From Nitrospirota bacterium (GTDB taxonomy: Bacteria; Nitrospirota; Nitrospiria; Nitrospirales; Nitrospiraceae), in assembly GCA_020028595.1 (NCBI GenBank), contig JAIBHQ010000056.1, positions 1 to 6,370 of the forward strand: a DNA stretch of 6,370 bases, given 5' to 3'. Shown here in pieces: positions 1 through 5,538 of this stretch (its first letter is position 1; the number at the start of each line of letters is the position of its first letter). The position numbers were made by a program, and so were the translations under genes. The notes beneath the pieces are model-generated. The model was not told the origin of the DNA. It worked only from the letters and a program-made list of their open reading frames with translations, and ran no database searches.

Positions 1-581
1 CCGATCCGGAGCGTCTCGCGCCGCCGGAACCGCCGGAGCGCATCCCACTGAAGCTCCGCCGCTGTGACGTTCGCCAGCATCATGCGGAGCGACGCAGCCA
101 GCATCTCGCGCGTCGGCCGCCGAGTCAGCACTTGTACTTCCGCCAGCCAATAGACCAGCAGCGGATCACGGATCAATGTCTGGGCCATGGACGGACTGTT
201 TCCGAAGATCGTGCAGAGCAGATGCAGCATGCGCGGCATGCCGTTGAGATAGTCGAGGAGCTGGTTGCGGTTGAGGCCGGCCTGCAGGAAGCGATCCCAG
301 TGGGTCAGGCCCTGATCCGGATCGGCGGTCTGAGCGAGGGATGCCAGCAGTTCACCGAGAAACCTGGCCAACAGCTGCCGCGTGCGGGGCTCGCCGGCCA
401 TGGACTGAAGATTGGCGTCGGCCAATTTGAGGTCCGTCAATCCGTAGGGAACCAGCAGTTCGGCGGCCCCGGCCGGCGTCAGGCCTGAAGCCAGCAGCAA
501 TGGCGACGGGTCATGGCTTCGGATGTCCGCCGGAGACTCCTTGCGGGAGCGCCGCGATCGTGAAAGGGACGCGCGTGCCAT
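1..581 (-). CDS. glnE: GlnE homologue (glutamine synthetase adenylyltransferase), N-terminal part only
   Basis: This is an open minus-strand frame running off the left edge; 193 codons plus two bases are visible. GlnE enzymes add AMP to, or remove it from, glutamine synthetase in the cytoplasm according to nitrogen status. The visible protein is the helical region that precedes the first nucleotidyltransferase domain in GlnE: a D-P-D-Q-G-L...W-D-R-F-L stretch (residues 87-99), L-x-x-I-F-G-N-S (about 122-129), R-D-P-L-L (138-142), and finally R-R-F-R-R-R-E-T-L-R-I (183-193), which in the family leads directly into the catalytic domain. The catalytic G-G...D-x-D motif therefore lies outside the window. 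ATG 581 is chosen because an in-frame TAA lies three codons upstream and homology begins downstream. The first ~25 residues are Arg/Ser-rich and look non-conserved. No Shine-Dalgarno is visible. It is divergent from the ACT-GlnE gene, with which it shares this helical segment. Whether it is a full two-headed GlnE or a half-size one cannot be seen. Confidence 0.85.
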   Translation of the reverse strand, partial: MARASLSRSRRSRKESPADIRSHDPSPLLLASGLTPAGAAELLVPYGLTDLKLADANLQSMAGEPRTRQLLARFLGELLASLAQTADPDQGLTHWDRFLQAGLNRNQLLDYLNGMPRMLHLLCTIFGNSPSMAQTLIRDPLLVYWLAEVQVLTRRPTREMLAASLRMMLANVTAAELQWDALRRFRRRETLRI

Positions 582-589
582 GGAAGGGC

Positions 590-595
590 ATTATC
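590..595 (-). promoter_or_regulatory. Candidate -10 element for the leftward glnE homologue
   Basis: Read on the minus strand, the hexamer is GATAAT, five of six matches to the bacterial -10 consensus. It ends 8 bases before ATG 581, so transcription would start at or next to the start codon. No convincing -35 is seen 16-18 bases upstream. No Shine-Dalgarno occurs between this element and the ATG, which fits a leaderless mRNA. Prediction only. Confidence 0.4.
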
Positions 596-623
596 GTACA
601 TTCACGCGCGCTTTCGCTATACT
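595..623 (+). promoter_or_regulatory. Candidate promoter for the ACT-GlnE gene
   Basis: TATACT at 618-623 is a good -10 hexamer. A weak -35 (CGTACA, 595-600, 3 of 6 matches) lies 17 bases upstream. The -10 ends 6 bases before ATG 630, so transcription would begin at about the start codon. There is no purine-rich ribosome-binding site, again fitting a leaderless mRNA. The weak -35 abuts the opposing -10 (590-595), so polymerases bound for the two genes would probably exclude each other. Confidence 0.4.
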
Positions 624-629
624 GACGGC

Positions 630-2891
630 ATGGATCAGCCGGCGATTCAACGCGATGCCGTCCTGAACAGTCTGCTGGCAGCGGCCCCGGATCTTCCGCC
701 GGATGTGGTGCGCGACTTCGTGTCCCGCATGGACGAGGCATACTTCCAGCGGTTTCAGCCCGCCGACATCATCCGGCATCTCCAACTTATCGAACACCTG
801 ACACCCGATCATCCCTGCGACGTGTCCGTGATTGCGCACGAAGACGGATTTCTACTTGTCATCGTGGCCTACGACTATTTTTCGGAGTTTGCGGCCATCG
901 CCGGACTCCTGTCCAGCTATCGCCTGGATATCCGCGAGGGAGCGCTGTACACCTATACCGACTCACCGGGCCCCATCGCTCCCCGCCCCCCCACCAAGTG
1001 GAAACGTCCTCATGGGCGCCCCGGCCTCACACGAAAAAAGATCGTCGACGTGTTTCGAGTCCGTCCGCTCCCCGGCTCAACGTTCGGCCCTGCAGAGCAG
1101 CGCACGCTGTCCAATGAACTCGAGCAAGTCGTCCGCCTGCTGGACACCCGGCAATTTGCGGACGCGCGCCGATTCGTCAACCGCCGGCTGGTCGAGACGC
1201 TCAGCGCGGCGCGCGGCGCGTTCCACGGCCTCCTGGCGCCCGTCCAAATCAGATTCGACAACCAGGCGTCGCCAACCAGCACCGCCATGGACATTCGCTC
1301 GACCGACACGCCGGCGTTCCTGTACGCCTTTGCGCTCGCCCTGTCGATGCGCGGGCTCTACATCCACCGGGCCCGTTTCGAACATGTCGGAGACGAGCTG
1401 CACGACCGCTTTTTCGTTCGCGGACGGCATGGCCGGAAGATCGAGAGCAAGGCCGAACAGCAGGAATTGCTCGTCACCGCCACCCTCGCCAAACAGTTCA
1501 CGCAACACCTGATCTGGGCTCCCGACCCGACCAAGGCGCTGGAATCCTTCGATCAATTTCTCGATCAGCTGTTTCGCGATGCGAGCGGAAAAAAAACGCT
1601 GGCCTTTCTGTCAAAAAAATCAACGCTGCCGCTCCTGGCGCGACTGCTCGGCACCAGCGAGTACCTCTGGGAGGATTTTGTCCGCCGTCAACACGCCAAT
1701 CTTCTGCCGATCCTGGATGCCTATCGCGACACGCCGCTCGTCCGTTCCCGACGGCAATTGGCGCTCGCGCTCCGCCGGTTGCTCGCCCGCGCCCGCACCG
1801 ACGACCGGCGGCGCGTCCTTCTCAACCAATTCAAAGACCAGGAACTGTTCCGCATCGACATGAAACATCTATTGGATCGGACAACCACGCTGCCGGATTT
1901 CTCGCTCGCCTTGACCAGCCTGGCCGAAGCCATCCTGGACCAGGCCGTGCGCGACTGTTCCGCCAGTCTTGTGCGGGCACATGGCACGCCGCAGCTCGAC
2001 CGCCGAACGCCCTGCCCCTTTACCGTCTTCGCCATGGGAAAATTCGGCGGGCGTGAACTGGGATACGCCTCCGACATCGAAGTACTCTTCGTCTACGGGG
2101 GCCCTGGACGGACAGCGGGGCGGCACCCCCTCGATCACAGCGAGCACTACGAGCGCCTGGTCCATCTGCTGCTCCAGTGGATCGAATCGAAGCAGGAGGG
2201 CATTTTCCGTCTGGACGTCCGGCTCCGGCCGCACGGCGGCAAGGGCGTGCTGGCCAATACGCTGGACGAGTGGCGGCGCTACTACAGCCCGTCCGGGCTC
2301 GCCGCTCCGTTCGAGCGGCAGGCGCTGGTCAAGCTCCGGTTCGTATGCGGGAATCGCACATTAGGCAGGCAGGTGGAAGCCCATCGCGATGCCTTTGTCT
2401 ACAGCGATCGGCCGTGGGACCTGGCCGCCGCCCTCTCACTGCGCCGGCAGCAAATGAAGGAATTGGTGGAGCCCGGACGGATGAACGTCAAGTACAGCCC
2501 CGGCGGCATCGTCGACATCGAATACGCGGCCCAATATCTCCAAGTCATGCACGGTCATGCCCTTGCCGGTCTTCGCACCCCGAATACGCTGGAAGCCCTG
2601 GCGGCGGCGGAACGTCATCGACTCCTGTCCGCGGGCGAGGCCCGGGCCCTCCGGGACGCCTATCTCTTTTTGCGCAGCATCATCGATGCGCTGCGGATTG
2701 TCCGTGGTCATGCCAGGGATCTGGTGCTTCCCGAAATCGGATCGGACGAATTTATTTTTCTCGCCAGACGGATGGGCTACACGGAAGATGATTGGCAGGC
2801 AGGGGCCAGACGGCTCGCGGAAGATATTACACGGCACATGGAGCAGTCTCGAACAATCTACGCACACCGGTTCGCCAGGGAAAACGGATAG
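630..2891 (+). CDS. ACT-ACT-GlnE fusion: glutamine synthetase adenylyltransferase family protein
   Basis: This 753-residue cytoplasmic protein joins GlnD-like sensing domains to a GlnE-like catalytic module. ACT 1 spans about residues 62-145 (ending D-V-F-R-V, 140-144). ACT 2 spans about 204-290, opening with V-Q-I-R-F-D-N-Q-A-S, a GlnD-like signature. A GlnE-type helical segment follows (about 299-365). The nucleotidyltransferase domain carries G-K-F-G-G-R-E-L-G-Y-A-S-D-I-E (470-484) and R-L-D-V-R-L-R-P (527-534, third carboxylate D529). The C-terminal helical domain (about 600-745) has P-G-G-I-V-D-I-E-Y (624-632), typical of GlnE/GlnD. The likely reaction is AMP transfer to or from glutamine synthetase. 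There is one catalytic module where E. coli GlnE (946 residues) has two. ATG 630 is the first ATG in a frame open back to 564; no Shine-Dalgarno is present. Oddities are Glu at the second catalytic carboxylate and loss of the usual ACT loop glycine in both ACT domains. The family is secure; the direction of reaction and effector are not. Confidence 0.85.
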   Translation: MDQPAIQRDAVLNSLLAAAPDLPPDVVRDFVSRMDEAYFQRFQPADIIRHLQLIEHLTPDHPCDVSVIAHEDGFLLVIVAYDYFSEFAAIAGLLSSYRLDIREGALYTYTDSPGPIAPRPPTKWKRPHGRPGLTRKKIVDVFRVRPLPGSTFGPAEQRTLSNELEQVVRLLDTRQFADARRFVNRRLVETLSAARGAFHGLLAPVQIRFDNQASPTSTAMDIRSTDTPAFLYAFALALSMRGLYIHRARFEHVGDELHDRFFVRGRHGRKIESKAEQQELLVTATLAKQFTQHLIWAPDPTKALESFDQFLDQLFRDASGKKTLAFLSKKSTLPLLARLLGTSEYLWEDFVRRQHANLLPILDAYRDTPLVRSRRQLALALRRLLARARTDDRRRVLLNQFKDQELFRIDMKHLLDRTTTLPDFSLALTSLAEAILDQAVRDCSASLVRAHGTPQLDRRTPCPFTVFAMGKFGGRELGYASDIEVLFVYGGPGRTAGRHPLDHSEHYERLVHLLLQWIESKQEGIFRLDVRLRPHGGKGVLANTLDEWRRYYSPSGLAAPFERQALVKLRFVCGNRTLGRQVEAHRDAFVYSDRPWDLAAALSLRRQQMKELVEPGRMNVKYSPGGIVDIEYAAQYLQVMHGHALAGLRTPNTLEALAAAERHRLLSAGEARALRDAYLFLRSIIDALRIVRGHARDLVLPEIGSDEFIFLARRMGYTEDDWQAGARRLAEDITRHMEQSRTIYAHRFARENG

Positions 2892-2894
2892 CCG

Positions 2895-3191
2895 CTACGC
2901 CCGCATTTTTCCAAGAATGATGTCCATCTCCGCCGCGTCGAAGGCACGCAGGGTTTCCGTCCGGACGCTCCCCAACATCCCGCCGCTGAGCATGATCGCC
3001 GTGGCCGTCGCCTCATCCGGCGCCTCGAACACGAACAGCCCGTCGTAACGGCCGAGCGTCCAGTAAATCCCCTTGGTCGTCCCGCCGGCCTTCTTGATGG
3101 CCGCTTTGAATTTCTCGGCCCGCTTGGTCGTTTCCCTGACGTTTTTGATTCCCTGATCCGTCCAATTGAACAAACACACGAATGTCGGCAT
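2895..3191 (-). CDS. GYD domain-containing small protein
   Basis: This 98-residue soluble protein matches the GYD family (about 90-100 residues, function unknown, expected compact alpha/beta fold of the dimeric ferredoxin-like kind). Recognisable parts are the start M-P-T-F-V...N-W-T-D-Q-G-I-K-N-V (residues 1-18), the G-R-Y-D core (47-50) corresponding to the name-giving motif, E-A-P-D-E (56-60) and V-R-T-E-T-L-R-A-F (76-84). Length is that of the family, so the gene is intact. The start is supported by a strong Shine-Dalgarno (GAGGGGGG in minus-strand sense, 3203-3196) four bases before the ATG. It lies 22 bp downstream of the CBS-domain gene in the same direction, with no terminator between, so the two are probably co-transcribed. 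Its stop is only 3 bp from the stop of the convergent ACT-GlnE gene. The biochemical role is unknown. Confidence 0.85.
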   Translation of the reverse strand: MPTFVCLFNWTDQGIKNVRETTKRAEKFKAAIKKAGGTTKGIYWTLGRYDGLFVFEAPDEATATAIMLSGGMLGSVRTETLRAFDAAEMDIILGKMRA

Positions 3192-3213
3192 TCAGCCCCC
3201 CTCGCTCGATGAT

Positions 3214-4002
3214 TTAGTCGTCGTCTTCCCCCTGCCCTTCCGCATTCAATCCGGCCAGTTCGGCATAGGCCCTCAGGATATCGGACACGGACAGCACGCC
3301 GATGATCGTGCCGTCCTCGGTCACCGCGATATGCCGGATCGCCTTCTTCTTCATCAGCGCGATCGCCGTCGCCAGCGGCTCGTCATCCTCGATCGAGATC
3401 ACCGGTTTGCTCATGCACGACTTCACGGCCGCTGTGTTGGGATCCATCCCCTTCGCCACGGCCTTGCGGCTCAGATCCGTGTCCGTAATGATCCCGAGAT
3501 AGCGCGACCCGTCGTCCACCAGCAGCGATCCGACCTTCCATTTCTGGAGCAGACGGCCCGCCTCTTTTATCGGGACATCCTTGTGGACGCTGCGCACATC
3601 ATGGGACATGTAATCGGACACGCACGCATTGGCGAGCGGGCTCCTGGCGCCGCCGCCACCCGTTTGCAGCGTGATGACGCAGCTGTCCAGCGCCTGCTTG
3701 CGCTGCTGCAAACTTTCGCGGTAGGTATCCTGGGCGCCGCCCTCCTGCGCCTCTTCCTGCATATTCAGAAGCGCGGCGGCCTCGCCCATTTTCGCGTATT
3801 CGTAAGTTTCGCGGAGCTCGGACGTCTCGCCGAACAGCTCGCCGATCAGTGCCTCGGCTTCGGCGTCAAACTCATCCAGCGAAGCTGAGGGTTTCCGCCG
3901 GGAGAGAAACGGCTGGAAGCTGGCGAGCAGCAGGCGGAGCCGCTCGACGTCGTGCATGACGTTCGATGCCTTATTCTGCTTCTTATTGCCCGGCCTGCCC
4001 AT
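3214..4002 (-). CDS. Tandem CBS-domain protein with uncharacterised N-terminal helical region
   Basis: This 262-residue soluble protein has a CBS pair at about residues 126-182 and 193-248. Such pairs (Bateman modules) usually bind adenine nucleotides and act as energy or ligand sensors. Both repeats retain the G-h-x-(S/T)-x-(S/T)-D ribose-binding signature: G-I-I-T-D-T-D (170-176) and G-V-L-S-V-S-D (235-241). The first ~120 residues look helical and charged and I do not recognise them; a G-G-G-G-A-R linker (115-120) separates them from the CBS part. The tail ends in an acidic D-D-D. ATG 4002 has GGAG four bases upstream (4010-4007); an internal ATG at residue 16 is a weaker alternative. The gene follows an intrinsic terminator and precedes the GYD gene. 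No catalytic or membrane domain is present, so it probably regulates a partner that cannot be named from this window. Confidence 0.88.
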   Translation of the reverse strand: MGRPGNKKQNKASNVMHDVERLRLLLASFQPFLSRRKPSASLDEFDAEAEALIGELFGETSELRETYEYAKMGEAAALLNMQEEAQEGGAQDTYRESLQQRKQALDSCVITLQTGGGGARSPLANACVSDYMSHDVRSVHKDVPIKEAGRLLQKWKVGSLLVDDGSRYLGIITDTDLSRKAVAKGMDPNTAAVKSCMSKPVISIEDDEPLATAIALMKKKAIRHIAVTEDGTIIGVLSVSDILRAYAELAGLNAEGQGEDDD

Positions 4003-4014
4003 AAGACTCCATGC

Positions 4015-4042
4015 AAAAAGCAGGTGGAGAGTACCCCACTGC
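4015..4042 (-). terminator. Rho-independent terminator of the cytochrome operon
   Basis: On the minus strand GCAG-TGGGG pairs with CTCCA-CTGC (nine pairs, one of them G-T, with a single bulged C) around a TACT loop, followed directly by five T's. In plus coordinates the hairpin is 4020-4042 and the T-run lies at 4019-4015. It lies 59 bp past the octaheme cytochrome stop and ends 12 bp before the CBS gene ATG, so it separates the redox operon from CBS-GYD or acts as an attenuator for them. Confidence 0.75.
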
Positions 4043-4100
4043 CCGCCTGAGAAACAAGAGGGTCGTCAGCCCGATTGAGAGGAGCCCCGGACGCCGGCAA

Positions 4101-5516
4101 TTATCCGCCGCCCCGCTTGCCCTGCATCTCTTTATCGTAGAACTCCAACATCTGGGCGATCTCCTCTTTCGTCATGCCCTTCTCAACCCACCGGTGCGAT
4201 TCCTGCGCAAGCAGTTCCTTGGCCACTTGAGGGGAACGCTCACGCACCAGCGGAAGGAACTTGGTGTAAAAATGCTTGGCGACCTCATAGAAGCCCTGCC
4301 AATGGACAAAGTCGGGTGCCATCTTTGAAAGCCCGTGCCTGGCCCTCCGTCCCTCATGGTGCCACAGTTCATAGAACACCCATTCGATCTCTTCATCGTA
4401 TGGAGTCGGCGTGATCTTCTTCATCGCGAGCAGCTTGTCCATCGCCGCCTTGGACGGCTTGCCGAATTTTTCGTTATACAGCGTGATCCCCTGGTCCATC
4501 GACGTGAAGAACCGCTCCACGATCTGCTCGCTGTGACACGAAGCACAGACCCGTCGCATCTCTTTCCGCCGGACTTCGTAATTCTCGAGCCTGGTCGAGA
4601 TGACCGGGCGCAGGGTCCAGCTGATGCGATCCCCCACGTCGTGGGTCACCTCTTGCGCGTTGGTCGCGCTCATGTGGCAGGTGGCACAGGTGGGAAAGAG
4701 ATAGTCTTTCCCGGGATGCCACTGCTCCGACGGCTGCGCGAGCTTCATCTTGTCCTTGTTCGCGCTGAACATGACCCCGTGCTTGCTTTCGTAATAGGCC
4801 TCAATCTGAGGATGATCCGGCCCCATGTGGCACCGGCCGCAGCTTTCCGGTTGACGGGCCTGGGCAATCGAGAAACTGTGTCGAGCATGACAGGCGGCGC
4901 AGGTTCCCTTCGATCCATCCGGATTCACCCGGCCGATTCCTGAATTCGGCCATGTGGATGGATGGAGCTTCCCGTTCTCCATGACCTTCACAACGCTGCC
5001 ATGGCAGCCGGCGCACCCCGTTGTGATCACTTCCGGCCCCTCCACAACGTTGCCGAGAAAGTTGTCGAGCGAATTGGTGAATTGAGCGGCCCTGGCATGA
5101 TGGGACTTCTCGAATTCCTTGGCCTCCTTGTCATGGCACTGCATGCAGTCCTTGGGCGTGACCAGCGTGGACACCATCGAGCCGTAATGGTCGTAGGCGT
5201 CCGGTTCCCCCTTCTCGGCCCGATGGCATTCGATGCATCCAATCCCCTTCGGCGCATGGCGGCTGTATTTCCAATCATTGATTCCGCCGACCGCGACATC
5301 CTTTGCCATGTGGCAATCAATGCATTTCTTGTTCTCGCCGGAAATGAACGGCCTCAACCCACCGCCCAGCCGCTCCTCCATCTGCACGTACCCGACCCCG
5401 GTCAGCGCAAGGAACAGCACGAGGCACAGCCCCCCGATCATGTAGCGGGTGAAGTTCATTTTCCCGTTCGAGGCCTCGTGCTGTTCGCCGCCCTGTTGTC
5501 CGTTCATTTCGTTCAT
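4101..5516 (-). CDS. Membrane-anchored octaheme cytochrome c, hydroxylamine oxidoreductase (HAO)-like
   Basis: The 471-residue protein has eight C-x-x-C-H sites (first Cys at 65, 94, 124, 168, 206, 226, 277 and 324), each expected to bind one c-type heme. The stretches W-P-N-S-G-I-G-R-V-N-P-D-G (189-201), G-P-D-H-P-Q-I-E (232-239), E-S-K-H-G (243-247) and T-H-D-V-G-D-R-I-S-W (291-300) are characteristic of the HAO family, whose members interconvert hydroxylamine, NO, nitrite or hydrazine, or only carry electrons. A single hydrophobic segment (about 24-44) with no clear cleavage site suggests an N-terminal anchor holding the heme domain outside the membrane. The start at 5516 has AAGGAAG four bases upstream. 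The cytochrome b gene ends 22 bp upstream, so the two form one operon. The C-terminal motif reads M-A-P-D-F-V-H-W-Q-G (399-408), with Phe where relatives often have Tyr. The substrate is unknown; NrfA is excluded by the heme count and motifs. Confidence 0.9.
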   Translation of the reverse strand: MNEMNGQQGGEQHEASNGKMNFTRYMIGGLCLVLFLALTGVGYVQMEERLGGGLRPFISGENKKCIDCHMAKDVAVGGINDWKYSRHAPKGIGCIECHRAEKGEPDAYDHYGSMVSTLVTPKDCMQCHDKEAKEFEKSHHARAAQFTNSLDNFLGNVVEGPEVITTGCAGCHGSVVKVMENGKLHPSTWPNSGIGRVNPDGSKGTCAACHARHSFSIAQARQPESCGRCHMGPDHPQIEAYYESKHGVMFSANKDKMKLAQPSEQWHPGKDYLFPTCATCHMSATNAQEVTHDVGDRISWTLRPVISTRLENYEVRRKEMRRVCASCHSEQIVERFFTSMDQGITLYNEKFGKPSKAAMDKLLAMKKITPTPYDEEIEWVFYELWHHEGRRARHGLSKMAPDFVHWQGFYEVAKHFYTKFLPLVRERSPQVAKELLAQESHRWVEKGMTKEEIAQMLEFYDKEMQGKRGGG

Positions 5517-5538
5517 GGTGCTTCCTTTACCTGTCGGC

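Noticed and set aside
132..488. A 118-codon plus-strand open frame near the left edge
   Set aside because: The minus strand here encodes the GlnE-type helical region, continuous from ATG 581 to the edge; the plus frame has no recognisable features.
582..629. Sigma-54 (-24/-12) or NtrC-type sites in the nitrogen-control intergenic region
   Set aside because: I looked for TGGCAC-N5-TTGC and paired TGCACC/GGTGCA sequences on both strands and found none; the -10-like hexamers fit a housekeeping sigma factor better.
2177..2791. A 204-codon plus-strand open frame inside the ACT-GlnE gene
   Set aside because: It is out of frame with the catalytic and C-terminal motifs and its sequence is low-complexity Arg/Ala/Gly/Pro, a codon-bias shadow.
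3166..3888. A 240-codon open frame on the plus strand opposite the CBS gene
   Set aside because: It is antisense to a gene with clear CBS motifs and a good ribosome-binding site; its translation shows no recognisable domain and is Arg/His/Leu-rich as expected of a GC-rich shadow.
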